Notes: generated from the letters alone by a model not told the origin. A stretch of 64,000 nt of DNA from an uncultured Paracoccaceae bacterium (GCA_947503775.1 CANNFE010000002.1:248001-312000), one strand, 5' to 3'; shown: positions 42,941 through 51,899, numbered from the stretch's first letter. Made by a program: numbers and translations.

Positions 42941-43996
42941 TTAGTGCATACGCTTGACCCAGCGCTCTTGTAGCAGCCGCTTATATGCCAATTCGATCTG
43001 TCGCTCAGAGAACTGGCGTTTTCTATTGTTCCAAGAGTAGACCTTTTGAGCGAGTTCGCTCAGGTCGCTCGGGCTCTCGGTTGCGATGATCCAGTGGACT
43101 GTCGATAGTAGTTCGAGCCCAAACGGAGTTTCAAACCCCGCTACCAACTTGGAGACCTTGTTGAAACGCGACTGAGTATCAGGATTTGCGCTTAGAAATT
43201 TGTCGGCATCCTGAATAGCCCCGGGGACGAGTTCAAGCTGCTTGTCGGGAGCATCCCCGCCGTCTAGATAACCAAATACGAAGTATCCCTCGATCTCTCG
43301 CAGGACATGAGAGAGGTTTTCCGCATAAGGACCATATGGTCCTTTCACCACTCGCAGCCGATCCAGAGATCCCTCTCCACTGATCTTCATGAAGTACATA
43401 AGCTTATGGACTTCGAGTAAGGTGACAAATGGATCGAGCAAGCCACCGAGGTAGCGGTTCATAAGGCCCACGAGCGCAGCTCTGCCAGCTGTCATTTTGG
43501 GTGCGGACTTACGCTTCGCGATTTGCTTTGGTCCGGGAGCGCCGTTGGGCTCAAAAATCACGATCTTTACATCGCTGAAGCCGCGTAGCGCCTCCTCGAT
43601 CCGAGGACGAACGTCTTTCCAATCCAAGCCTCCCAAACCACTGCCGAGCGGTGGGATTGCTATAGAACGAATGTCCTCTTCGCGGATCGCGCGTCGTAGG
43701 TCGATTAATCCAGTGTCGATATCTTCTATCCGGCTCTTGCCGCGCCAGTGCCGTTTGGTCGGAAAGTTAATTATATACTTCGGGTTGGTGAGCTGGCCTG
43801 TTCTAACCACGAACATGTGTCCGGGCTGGACCTCTTCAATCTTGCAGGCTTGAGCATAGCGTTCGAAGTTCTCTGGAAACGCGTTCTTGAACTGAAGTGC
43901 GATACCTCGCCCCATTACTCCGACGCAATTAACTGTATTGACGAGAGCTTCGACGTCCTCGGAAAGTATATCGCCAGTCTTGTATTCGAACATCAT
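42941..43996 (-). CDS. darG: DarG-like macrodomain antitoxin
   Basis: 351 residues. The N-terminal macrodomain (1-150) has the ADP-ribose-binding motifs ALVNTVNCVGVMGRGIAL and AIPPLGSGLGGLDW. The C-terminal part (about 165-351: LLEVHKLMYFMKISGEG, LLSTVHWIIATE) is the DarT-interacting type of domain. DarG both removes ADP-ribose from DNA and binds DarT. The gene is 9 bases after darT on the same strand. Base composition is clearly lower in GC than the flanking chromosome, consistent with horizontal acquisition. Confidence 0.88.
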   Translation of the reverse strand: MMFEYKTGDILSEDVEALVNTVNCVGVMGRGIALQFKNAFPENFERYAQACKIEEVQPGHMFVVRTGQLTNPKYIINFPTKRHWRGKSRIEDIDTGLIDLRRAIREEDIRSIAIPPLGSGLGGLDWKDVRPRIEEALRGFSDVKIVIFEPNGAPGPKQIAKRKSAPKMTAGRAALVGLMNRYLGGLLDPFVTLLEVHKLMYFMKISGEGSLDRLRVVKGPYGPYAENLSHVLREIEGYFVFGYLDGGDAPDKQLELVPGAIQDADKFLSANPDTQSRFNKVSKLVAGFETPFGLELLSTVHWIIATESPSDLSELAQKVYSWNNRKRQFSERQIELAYKRLLQERWVKRMH

Positions 43997-44005
43997 TGAC
44001 CCCTT

Positions 44006-44665
44006 CTAATAGTACCATTGCGGCACAATTTCGACGTGCGGGATGTTAGTAGCAGGTCGTATGGCAGCACTGACTTGTCCGTAGATTTCCTGTGAGATTA
44101 CGCCAATCCGACTGACGAGCTCCCACGGAAACGACCGCTCGACCAGGAACTCGGCTTGCTTACCTTCCTTCTTGTCGGCCCATCGGTCTGCTTTCACTGC
44201 TTCCCAGTTGATCTCACTAAGATGAGCCAGGTCAGCACGATCCTCGAAGTAGTAAGCGCCTGCATTCGAGAGCGTGAAAGCCCAACGATGGCTGTTCTGA
44301 TTAGCCCAAGCCACAGTCGCCATCAAATCGGCTTCGAGATGAACGATCCATCGCTGTCCGCCGCGGTAGGTCAGTTCAGGATGATTGGCGCAGTGGATCA
44401 AGTACAGCATGATTGATCGCGGACAGAAATAGAAAGGGACGCAGTTACCCACGAATAGCCCCGGATGAGTCGCTAGTGTCAGTTCAGTGAGTCGGCGCTC
44501 TTTGATACTGCTCATGCCAATCGTTGTGCCCATGCCGTGAGCGGAGTTGGCCTTCGTGCGCTTGCTGATCTCAGAATCGCACAAAAGACCGCGTGCCGCG
44601 ATAATCGAAGGCAGCTTGTCCACATGAACTATGTGATAGATTTTAGGGTTGCGCGGAACCGACAT
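44006..44665 (-). CDS. darT: DarT-like DNA ADP-ribosyltransferase toxin
   Basis: 219 residues from the ATG at 44665 (MSVPRNPKIYHIVHVDKL); an in-frame GTG at 44680 is also possible. IYHIVHVDKLPSII, IKERR and VPFYFCPRSIMLYLIH are typical of DarT (DUF4433). AEFLV near residue 172 carries the expected catalytic Glu. DarT attaches ADP-ribose from NAD+ to thymidine bases in single-stranded DNA, blocking replication, and is used in phage defence or growth control. It precedes darG by 9 bases, the standard toxin-first order, and lies 38 bases after pncB. Confidence 0.9.
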   Translation of the reverse strand: MSVPRNPKIYHIVHVDKLPSIIAARGLLCDSEISKRTKANSAHGMGTTIGMSSIKERRLTELTLATHPGLFVGNCVPFYFCPRSIMLYLIHCANHPELTYRGGQRWIVHLEADLMATVAWANQNSHRWAFTLSNAGAYYFEDRADLAHLSEINWEAVKADRWADKKEGKQAEFLVERSFPWELVSRIGVISQEIYGQVSAAIRPATNIPHVEIVPQWYY

Positions 44666-44703
44666 AGTACTGATTCGCACGTCAAGATTCGTAGCGTCAA
44701 GCC

Positions 44704-45996
44704 CTAAACCACAACCTCCATCTCCGCCTGCTCTCCGACCCCGAACACCCGCTTATAGCGTTCCACTTCCTCCTGAGGTCCCATTGCCTTGCGGGGGTTG
44801 TCGGAGAGTTTGACGGTGGGTCTGCCCTCGGCGGCGACCGCTTTGCAGACCAGGGAGAAGGGGGCGAGGGCGTCTCCTGATGTAAGGCCTCGGAAGTCGT
44901 TGGTCAGGAGCGTGCCCCAGCCGAAGCTGACGCGGGTGCGGCCTGCGAATTGGCGGTGGAGCTCGGCGATCTTGGCCTCGTCTAGACCGTCGGAGAAGAT
45001 GATGAGTTTCTCGCGAGGGTTCTCTCCGCGCGATTGCCACCAGCGGATGGCGGTCTCAGCCCCGGTCGCGGGGTCTCCGCTGTCGATGCGGATGCCGGTC
45101 CAGCCTGCCAGCCAGTCGGGGGCGTTCTGCAAAAAGCCCTCGGTTCCGTAGGTGTCGGGGAGGATGATGCGCAGGTTGCCGTCATGCTCTTCGTGCCAGT
45201 CGGAGAGCACGTCGTAGGGGGCGCGGGCCAGCGCGGTGTCGCCTTCCGCCAGCGCGGCATAGACCATGGGCAGCTCGTGGGCATTGGTGCCGATTGCCTC
45301 GAGGTCGCGGTTCTTGGCGATCAGGCAGTTGGAGGTGCCGGTGAAGGCCTGGCCCAGCCCCTCCTGCATGGCCTGCACGCACCAGTCCTGCCAGAGGAAG
45401 GAGTGCCGGCGGCGGGTGCCGAAATCGGCGATCCTGAGATCGTCGAGCGCGCGGAGGCGTTCGATCTTTTCCCAGAGCTTGGTCATGGCGCGGGCGTAGA
45501 GGACCTGAAGCTCGAACTTGCCCATGGTTTCGAGGACCGCGCGGGAGCGGAGCTCCATCAGGATGGACAGCGCCGGGATCTCCCACAGCATGACCTCGGG
45601 CCAGGGGCCTTCGAAGGTGAGCTCGTACTGATCGCCGACGCGGTCTAGGTGGTAGGGCGGGAGCGCGAGGTTCTCGAACCAGTCCATGAAGGCGGGCGTG
45701 AACATCTGGCGCTTGCCGTAGAAGGTGTTGCCGCGCATCCACGTGCTTTCGCCCCGGGTGAGGGAGAGGGAGCGGACATGGTCGAGCTGTTCGCGCAGCT
45801 CGCCTTCGTCGACGAGGGTGGCGAGCGGGATATGGGTGGAGCGGTTGATGAGCGAGAAGGTGACCTGCGTGCGGGGGCTGCGGCGGAAGACGGATTGGCA
45901 CATCAGGAGCTTGTAGAAGTCGGTATCGATGAGGGACCGGACGATCGGGTCGATCTTCCAGCGGTGGTTCCAGACGCGGGCGGCGATATCGACCAT
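44704..45996 (-). CDS. pncB: Nicotinate phosphoribosyltransferase PncB
   Basis: 430 residues from ATG 45996 (MVDIAARVWNHRW). Family motifs: SLIDTDFYKLLMCQSVFRR near the start, GTRRRHSFLWQDWCVQAMQE, FTGTSNCLIAK, HELPMVYAAL, DTYGTEGFL and GIRIDSGDP. It converts nicotinate and PRPP, with ATP, to nicotinate mononucleotide in NAD salvage. It lies directly upstream of darT in the same direction. Its base composition is that of the chromosome, so it is probably a resident gene beside an inserted module. Confidence 0.95.
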   Translation of the reverse strand: MVDIAARVWNHRWKIDPIVRSLIDTDFYKLLMCQSVFRRSPRTQVTFSLINRSTHIPLATLVDEGELREQLDHVRSLSLTRGESTWMRGNTFYGKRQMFTPAFMDWFENLALPPYHLDRVGDQYELTFEGPWPEVMLWEIPALSILMELRSRAVLETMGKFELQVLYARAMTKLWEKIERLRALDDLRIADFGTRRRHSFLWQDWCVQAMQEGLGQAFTGTSNCLIAKNRDLEAIGTNAHELPMVYAALAEGDTALARAPYDVLSDWHEEHDGNLRIILPDTYGTEGFLQNAPDWLAGWTGIRIDSGDPATGAETAIRWWQSRGENPREKLIIFSDGLDEAKIAELHRQFAGRTRVSFGWGTLLTNDFRGLTSGDALAPFSLVCKAVAAEGRPTVKLSDNPRKAMGPQEEVERYKRVFGVGEQAEMEVVV

Positions 45997-46045
45997 GATG
46001 AGGGTCTTAAACCAAACTCCGTCCAGTGGTTGCAAGGCTTGCCCT

Positions 46046-46073
46046 ATCCCGGTCCCTGGGAGGGGACCGGGAT
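46046..46073. terminator. Strong hairpin after the LGFP-protease gene
   Basis: ATCCCGGTCCC (46046-46056) and GGGACCGGGAT (46063-46073) form a perfect 11-bp stem with loop TGGGAG, between the LGFP-protease stop (46083) and pncB start (45996) on the minus strand. There is no T tract. It may stop, or protect the 3' end of, the protease transcript. Confidence 0.6.
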
Positions 46074-46082
46074 TTCGCCGCC

Positions 46083-47783
46083 TCAGGGTCGTGCGATGCT
46101 GCTGCGCACGGCGGTTTCAACGAGGACGGAGGGGTCGCGCGCCTCGTAGCAGAGAAGGTCGGGATCCTGGGACGAGATCGGGCGTCCCGTTGTCCATGTG
46201 CCCCAGCTTGGCGAGAGATCGCGCCAGCGCTCCTTGATGCGGTGGAGCATCGTCTGGAGCAGGTACTCTCCTGGATCGCCGTTGTTGATCAGAGGCAGGC
46301 CGTTCACCGTCTTGCCGTTGGTTTTGGGGAACCAGTCGGTCCAGGCGGGATCGTCGGGATTGCGCAAGGCGGGATAGCCGCGCCTTTCGAACATCCATTC
46401 GATCGAGTGAAACAGCTCGTGCACGAAGACCGCCCACCAGTATCGCCCGGGATAGATGTGCTGGATCGAGCTCCAGACATCTGGCTGCGAGAACTGGGCC
46501 CGCGGATTGGCCCAGGCAAATCCGGATGGCCGGTCGCCCGTTTGTGACCACGGGATGCAAATGGGGACGACATCGAACTCCGACAGCTTGTGGTTCCTCC
46601 GTTTGATCCAGTCTTCAACGATGGAGTAGCCTTGAAACTGCGCGTCGAAGGTTGCCGGATTGCCGTCCTGATCGTCATTCGCAAATGAGGATTTCTTGAG
46701 TTTGTCGTTGATCAGGATGGTCTTGTAGCGGACCTTGAACTGTCCGTGCGTGAACTGGTCGATCTGTTCCATGGCATCGGTGTAGCTTTTCACCAGATCC
46801 GAGATCTCGGATCCCTGGAATTTACGGGAATAGCTCTCGCGGAAGATCACGAGGCCGACCCGGAGCGTCAGGTCGCTGTCCAGTCGCTGCAGAGGCAGTG
46901 TCCGGTCGTCGCTTTGGCGGGCGTGTTTGAGCCGGCAGGCGCGGGTTCGGGGTTCGATCCCCATGTGGATGTCGTCGCTGTAGATCGCCGTCTTCCGCAG
47001 GATATCGGTGGTCAGGGTGCCTCGCTCGAAGACTTGCGTCTGCGTGTCGCCGGAGACCGTGGTATCGGCGGTTGGATAGCCGAGGCTTCCGCGCTCGCGA
47101 CCCTGCATGGTCCATTCCGCAAGAAGCGGGGAGCGGATCACGCACGTCCCGATCTGTGGCCTGTAGTAGATTGCGCCGCTTTCGAATTCACTGAACCGTC
47201 CACCTTGGGCGGCCGCTTCGTCGCTGATCGGATATCCCAGAGCACCGGAATCCCAGCCTGTCGTGCCCCATTTTTTGTAGATCGCGCCGTAGACGCCGAA
47301 CGCTTCTGGTTCGTCTTTCTTCCAGACGATCGCGCCCTGTTCGAAGTTGTTGTAGCGGCCTGCGTTTCCGGCGGTATCGCTTTCATCGGTCGTGGGAAAG
47401 CCCATCGTCCCGGAATCCCAGCCAAGCTGTCCCCATTTCTGAAAGATCAGACCATAAACCGAGAAGGCTTCGGTCGTACCCTTGCGCCAGATGATCGTTC
47501 CGTTCTCGAAATTGTTGAACCGGCCGCGGCCACTCCCGGCGTCTTCCTCGCTGGTGATCGGAAAACCGTGGGGTCCGTTTTCCCGTCCCAGCTTGGTCCA
47601 TTTCTCACGAATTAAACCGTAGATGAGGAGGGTGCCCCGGCCCGGGCGCGCATAGATCGAGACATGTTCGAAATCGCGGAACGTGCCCTTGCCGTCCGAG
47701 CAGCGCATTTCCGGCCCCTTTGGCCGACAGACTGCAAAGCCTGTCCGTTCGAGGTCGCGACGTTTGTTTTCAATGATGGACAT
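46083..47783 (-). CDS. LGFP-repeat protein with C-terminal zinc-metalloprotease-like domain
   Basis: 566 residues from ATG 47783, which follows AGAAGG. Residues about 50-260 hold four LGFP repeats of about 50 residues (for example YGLIFQKWGQLGWDSGTMGF, then GRYNNFEQGAIVW). The C-terminal half (about 310-566) has HELFH near residue 455, an HExxH zinc motif, with upstream VVPICIPWSQTGDRPSGF. LGFP repeats occur in cell-wall and secreted hydrolases. No signal peptide is evident here, so export by another route or a cytoplasmic role must be considered. Domain combination not recognised in a known family. Confidence 0.7.
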   Translation of the reverse strand: MSIIENKRRDLERTGFAVCRPKGPEMRCSDGKGTFRDFEHVSIYARPGRGTLLIYGLIREKWTKLGRENGPHGFPITSEEDAGSGRGRFNNFENGTIIWRKGTTEAFSVYGLIFQKWGQLGWDSGTMGFPTTDESDTAGNAGRYNNFEQGAIVWKKDEPEAFGVYGAIYKKWGTTGWDSGALGYPISDEAAAQGGRFSEFESGAIYYRPQIGTCVIRSPLLAEWTMQGRERGSLGYPTADTTVSGDTQTQVFERGTLTTDILRKTAIYSDDIHMGIEPRTRACRLKHARQSDDRTLPLQRLDSDLTLRVGLVIFRESYSRKFQGSEISDLVKSYTDAMEQIDQFTHGQFKVRYKTILINDKLKKSSFANDDQDGNPATFDAQFQGYSIVEDWIKRRNHKLSEFDVVPICIPWSQTGDRPSGFAWANPRAQFSQPDVWSSIQHIYPGRYWWAVFVHELFHSIEWMFERRGYPALRNPDDPAWTDWFPKTNGKTVNGLPLINNGDPGEYLLQTMLHRIKERWRDLSPSWGTWTTGRPISSQDPDLLCYEARDPSVLVETAVRSSIARP

Positions 47784-48123
47784 TGGAAAATACCTTCTAA
47801 CAAAGAACCGAGTACAATTGCCCAAACACGAGCAATGGCACAAAGACATCAAAAGCAACCTGAGGTGGATAGTCTGGAAAACCGGACTTGGCCTTGGCGA
47901 GCAAAAGGTTGGTCTATCGGCTTGGACGTAAAATCAGTTTGGTTTGTTCTCGCGTCGGCTTCTAAACTTCAAGTAGATTAGTCCAGGAGTTTCCAAGGCT
48001 TGGATCTCGGCACGGCGGGGCCGGGTCCTTGTGTTCGGCAAGGGCGCGCCGGGTGGCTTTTCGTTGGCGGGCTTTCGTGGCAGAGACGGGGCGACGGCAG
48101 ACGAGCGAGATGACAGGCCCCAG
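47784..48123. other. 340-base intergenic region between divergent genes
   Basis: Separates the LGFP-protease gene (minus) from the NodB-like gene (plus), so it should hold both promoters. The part next to the protease gene is relatively AT-rich, while the part next to the plus-strand gene is GC-rich. No gene, operator or riboswitch is recognised. Confidence 0.4.
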
Positions 48124-48882
48124 ATGACGCAGACCGCACGACAGATCGAGGCGGGCCGGGAGATCCGGTTCGATTATGCTGAATACGCGCAGATCCTCGA
48201 TGCGCTGGCGCCCCGGATCGTGGATTTCGAGGCCGCGATGGGGAGCGACCGGTTCGTGGTGTTGCGCCATGACGTGGAGTTCGATCTGGACCGGGCCGTG
48301 GAGATGGCGCGGATCGATGCGGCCAAGGGGGTGGCGTCGAGCTTTTTCGTGCAGGTGGCGAGCGATGCCTACAATCCGGCAGGGCCTGCGGGGCGCGCGG
48401 CCTTGGCCGAGATCCGGCGGCTGGGGCACCGGGTGGGGCTGCATCTGCACCGGATGGGGCTCGGGCCGGAGGATCGCGCGGCCTATGAGGCCGAGATCGC
48501 GGCGCAGGCGGCGATGCTGGCGCAGGCTTTGGGCGCGCCGGTGATGCGGATGAGCTATCACCGCCCGGCGCCCTGGCAGCTGGAGGAGCGGGCGGACCAT
48601 GTGTGCGGCCTGCTCAATGCCTATGGGCCCTCGTTTTTCGAGTTCAGCGACGCGCCGAGCCGGATCGTCTACAGTTCGGACAGTCAGCGGGAGTGGCGCT
48701 ATGGCCATCCTCTGGATCTGGTGGACCGGCCCCGGGTGCAGCTTTTGATGCATCCCGACGAGTGGACGGCGGCGCCGGTGACGATGGCCGGGAATTTCGC
48801 GGCGTTGACCCGCGAGGCGGACGAGCGGTTGCAGCGGACCTTCAAGGCCGAGTGCAAGCATTACGACAAGAGGCATCGGTGA
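48124..48882 (+). CDS. NodB-like polysaccharide-deacetylase-fold protein
   Basis: 252 residues from ATG 48124 (MTQTARQ). FVVLRHDVEFDLDRAVEMAR near residue 43 is the HD-type metal motif of carbohydrate-esterase-4-like proteins, GHRVGLHLHRMG provides a further His cluster, and SYHRPAPWQLEER is a later active-site-like segment. Its organisation differs from chitin deacetylases and matches short 'polysaccharide deacetylase-like' proteins. Its stop overlaps the GTG of the formyltransferase-like gene. A role in sugar modification is inferred from the pair. Confidence 0.65.
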   Translation: MTQTARQIEAGREIRFDYAEYAQILDALAPRIVDFEAAMGSDRFVVLRHDVEFDLDRAVEMARIDAAKGVASSFFVQVASDAYNPAGPAGRAALAEIRRLGHRVGLHLHRMGLGPEDRAAYEAEIAAQAAMLAQALGAPVMRMSYHRPAPWQLEERADHVCGLLNAYGPSFFEFSDAPSRIVYSSDSQREWRYGHPLDLVDRPRVQLLMHPDEWTAAPVTMAGNFAALTREADERLQRTFKAECKHYDKRHR

Positions 48883-49811
48883 CGACCGGCCCGCTTGCGG
48901 TCTTTGGCAACAAGACCACGACCGAGGCGCTGCTGCGTCATTTGATCGAGGCGGGGATCACGCCGGATCTGGTGATCACGCTTGGCGCCGCGGCGCGGGG
49001 TAAGGCGGCGATCGCGGGGGCGAGCGGCGGGCTGGGCGGTTTGTGCGCCGATGCGGGGATCGAGGTTTACGAGGCGGAGAGCTATGCGCTGTCCTCGGAT
49101 GCCGACCGCGCCCTCTTTGCAGAGCGGGATCTTGGGCTGGGCCTTTGCACGGGATGGCAGAGGCTGATCCCGCAGGCGGTGCTGGATCGGTTTGCGGCGG
49201 GCGTTTTCGGATGGCATGGGAGCCTGATGCAGTTTCCGCATGGGCGGGGTCGGTCTCCGCTCAACTGGTCGATCCGGCTGGGCGGGGAGCGGGTGTTTCA
49301 CAACTGCTTTCGCTATCGCACCGGGGTCGATGACGGGCCGGTCTTCGAGACGCGGGTTTTGCCGATCGCGCCCGAGACCGAGATCGCTGAGCTTCAGGGC
49401 GCGGCGCTGGAGCATATCAAGGCGAGCGCCGTCGCCGTGGTTCAGGCCTGGCGGTCGGGTGATCTAGAGGCGCAGCTGATCGAGCAGCCTCCGGGGCCGT
49501 CGGTGATGCTGCCGAAGATCACGCCGGACGATGGGCGGCTGACGTTCCAGCGCAGCGATGCGGAGGCGCTATCGTGCCTGATCCGGTCTTGCGCGCGGCC
49601 CTTTCCGGGGGCGTTCGCCACGGTGGAGGGGATCCCGGTTGCGCGGATCTGGCGAGCGACGGTTCTGGCAGAGAATGGCCCGCCCGGCCGGGTGCGGCAG
49701 GCCGGGGCCGGCGCGCCGGTGATCGCCGCGCGCGGCGGATCGCTGCGGATCGACGAGATGGAGCGGCTGGACGGCGCCTCGGGGCCGCTGGCGGATCTGG
49801 TCTTTGACTAG
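48879..49811 (+). CDS. Formyltransferase-family protein with an altered active-site motif
   Basis: 310 residues starting at GTG 48879, coupled to the previous gene (GTGA). The central segment FGWHGSLMQFPHGRGRSPLN matches the formyltransferase core (usually N.HPSLLP..RG..P), followed by WSIRLGG and the Asp-containing TGVDDGPVFE. The catalytic Asn of the N-x-H motif is replaced by Gly (G-W-H). The C-terminal part (about 215-310) resembles the Fmt/ArnA C-terminal domain. It may formylate a sugar or amine produced by its NodB-like neighbour, or it may have lost transferase activity. Confidence 0.65.
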   Translation: MTTGPLAVFGNKTTTEALLRHLIEAGITPDLVITLGAAARGKAAIAGASGGLGGLCADAGIEVYEAESYALSSDADRALFAERDLGLGLCTGWQRLIPQAVLDRFAAGVFGWHGSLMQFPHGRGRSPLNWSIRLGGERVFHNCFRYRTGVDDGPVFETRVLPIAPETEIAELQGAALEHIKASAVAVVQAWRSGDLEAQLIEQPPGPSVMLPKITPDDGRLTFQRSDAEALSCLIRSCARPFPGAFATVEGIPVARIWRATVLAENGPPGRVRQAGAGAPVIAARGGSLRIDEMERLDGASGPLADLVFD

Positions 49812-50710
49812 AGCGCGGGCGCTTCGAGGCGGGCGTGCATCAGGAAATCGGCAAAGAACGACTGGGAGGCATTGGCGGCATCGGCGCGCCAGATGGCCAT
49901 GGTCTGAAGCTCTTCGTCCACATCCTCGAGCTCGAGCACTGTCAGGCCGGGAATGAGCGCATTGCGTACGCTGCCCGTCAGGAGGGTCACGCCCATGCCG
50001 CAGGCGACGAGGCCGAGGATCCCGGCGGTGTTGTAGGCCTCTTGCGCGATGCGCAGCTCGAATCCCGCGCGGCGGCACATGGGGATCAGATGGGAGTGGA
50101 AATGCTGCCATTCGTTCGAGGCGCCGTGAACGATGCTTTCGCCCGAGAGCTCTTCTAGGCGGAGGGTGCCGCGCGGCGCCAGCGGGTGGCTGTCATAGAC
50201 CACGCAGACGAAGCGTTCGGACTGGATCGTGCATTGCTCGTATCCCGGGCGGGTCACGGGGCCGGTGACGAAGCCGACATCCAGAATGCCCTGATCGAGC
50301 TTGTCGAGCTGCGTGGTGGTGACGTCGTGATGGGGTTTGAGGTTGATGCCGGGATGCAGGTCCTGAAACTCTTTCAGGCGGCTGGGCAGGACGCCCGAGA
50401 TTGCGGTGTCGGTATAGCCGATCTGAAGCGCGCCGATCTGGCCTTCATCGACCTGGCGGGTATTTTCAACCAGATGTTCGACGGAATTGACGACCTTGAG
50501 GCAGCCTTCGAAGAAGGTTTGACCGGCGGGGGTTATCGTGATGCTTCGCGTCGAGCGGTCGAAAAGCTGCACCTCCAGATCGTTTTCCAAAAAGCGGATG
50601 GCCCGGCTGAGGGCGGGCTGGGCGATGCAGAGCCGGTCTGCCGCGCGGCGGAAATGCAGCTCTTCGGCGACGGCGATGAAATAGCGGATATGTCTCAGAC
50701 CGAAGCGCAT
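49808..50710 (-). CDS. LysR-family transcriptional regulator
   Basis: 300 residues. The N-terminal helix-turn-helix is in the first 60 residues (FIAVAEELHFRRAADRLCIA, QPALSRAIRFLENDLEVQLF), followed by an effector-binding domain (about 90-300) with QIGALQIGYTDTAISGVLPS. It diverges from the TRAP transporter operon with a T-N11-A palindrome in between (50710-50728). It probably controls that operon and itself, in response to the substrate or an intermediate. Its 3' end overlaps the formyltransferase-like gene by 4 bases, convergent. Confidence 0.9.
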   Translation of the reverse strand: MRFGLRHIRYFIAVAEELHFRRAADRLCIAQPALSRAIRFLENDLEVQLFDRSTRSITITPAGQTFFEGCLKVVNSVEHLVENTRQVDEGQIGALQIGYTDTAISGVLPSRLKEFQDLHPGINLKPHHDVTTTQLDKLDQGILDVGFVTGPVTRPGYEQCTIQSERFVCVVYDSHPLAPRGTLRLEELSGESIVHGASNEWQHFHSHLIPMCRRAGFELRIAQEAYNTAGILGLVACGMGVTLLTGSVRNALIPGLTVLELEDVDEELQTMAIWRADAANASQSFFADFLMHARLEAPAL

Positions 50711-50728
50711 GATGCCCTTTTGGCATCA
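50710..50728. promoter_or_regulatory. Palindromic LysR-type operator between lysR and dctP
   Basis: TGATGCCCTTTTGGCATCA is a perfect 7+5+7 inverted repeat containing T-N11-A (T GCCCTTTTGGC A), the standard LysR-type recognition geometry. It starts at the lysR initiation codon and lies 112 bases upstream of dctP in the divergent promoter region. It likely binds the product of 49808-50710. Confidence 0.65.
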
Positions 50729-50839
50729 ATTCTTACCCAAGTGATATTATACCGGCAATGGGTTTCGTGTCAGCGTGACGGGAGCCGCCCGATAAAAAGA
50801 AGAAACGGATCTATCCCCGTCCGACTATGGAGACCTTTG

Positions 50840-51838
50840 ATGCGTGTTTTTGACCCAAGATCCCTTGCCGCCTCAGCCGCCTTGATCGCCTTTTCCGCTG
50901 CCCCGACCCTGGCGCAGGACGTGACGATCAACCTTGGCTATGCCGCGGCCGAGGGCAGCTCCTATGCCGTTCTGGCCGACAAGTTCGAGGAGCTGGCCGA
51001 AGAGTATTCGGGCGGCAGCATCGATGTGCGCGTGCGCTGCTGCGGCCAGCTGATGGGCGAGGACGAGGCGTTTAAGGCGATGCAGCTTGGCACGGTGGAT
51101 ATGCATATCATCACCGGCAACAACGTCTCTCCGCATTTTCCGATGATGGATGCGTTCGTGCTGCCGTATATCTTCGAGGACAAGGCGCATGCCTATTCCG
51201 TTCTGGAAGGCGAGGTCGGGCAGGCGATTGCCACCGATCTGCAAGAGGCGACGGGCGTGCATCTGCTGACCTACGGGTTTGTCGGGGATCGCGACTTTTA
51301 CAACTCGCGCAATGCGATCACCTCGATGGCGGATATGGAGGGGCTGAAGGTTCGCGTGCCGCGCAATCAGGTGATGATCGACACGTTCACGGAGTTTGGC
51401 GCCGCTCCGATCCCGCTGCCCTGGGCCGATACGCCGACGGCGCTGCAGACGGGGGCGGTCGAGGGCGCCGATAACGGGACCTCGTTCATCAAATCGCAGC
51501 GGTTTTACGAGATTATGCCCTATTTCACGGCACTGGAGCATTTCGTCTACTTCTCGCCTCTCTTTGCCAGTGACCGGGTGATGTCGCGTCTGGATGACGA
51601 TCAGCGTGATGCGGTGATGCGGGCGGCGCGCGATGCGGGGATCTACCAGAAGGAGGAGATGAGCGCGCAGGTGCAGGAGATCCGCGACTTCCTGACCGGC
51701 GAAGGCGGGATGGAGACGGCGGAGTTCGACCGGACCGACTTTATCGCCGCCGGGCAGCGGGTTCAGGACCGCTTTGCCGCCGATCAGGGCGATGCGTTCC
51801 TGGCCGTGATCGAGGCGATCCGGGCGGCGGCCGAGTAA
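50840..51838 (+). CDS. dctP: TRAP transporter solute-binding protein (DctP family)
   Basis: 332 residues. A signal peptide of about 25 residues ends TLAQ, followed by a DctP-type fold: INLGYAAAEGSSYAVLADKF near the mature start, GTVDMHIITGN, LPYIFEDKAHAYSV, GLKVRVPRNQVMIDTF and the carboxylate-binding Arg in that segment. These proteins usually bind organic acids. First gene of a coupled TRAP operon preceding an amidohydrolase gene. Start follows GGAG. Confidence 0.92.
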   Translation: MRVFDPRSLAASAALIAFSAAPTLAQDVTINLGYAAAEGSSYAVLADKFEELAEEYSGGSIDVRVRCCGQLMGEDEAFKAMQLGTVDMHIITGNNVSPHFPMMDAFVLPYIFEDKAHAYSVLEGEVGQAIATDLQEATGVHLLTYGFVGDRDFYNSRNAITSMADMEGLKVRVPRNQVMIDTFTEFGAAPIPLPWADTPTALQTGAVEGADNGTSFIKSQRFYEIMPYFTALEHFVYFSPLFASDRVMSRLDDDQRDAVMRAARDAGIYQKEEMSAQVQEIRDFLTGEGGMETAEFDRTDFIAAGQRVQDRFAADQGDAFLAVIEAIRAAAE

Positions 51839-51899
51839 GCGCGCGGTTCAAGAGCCGGGGGCGGTCCCCGGCATGTCCCCGATCTCTGGAGCTGCGCTG

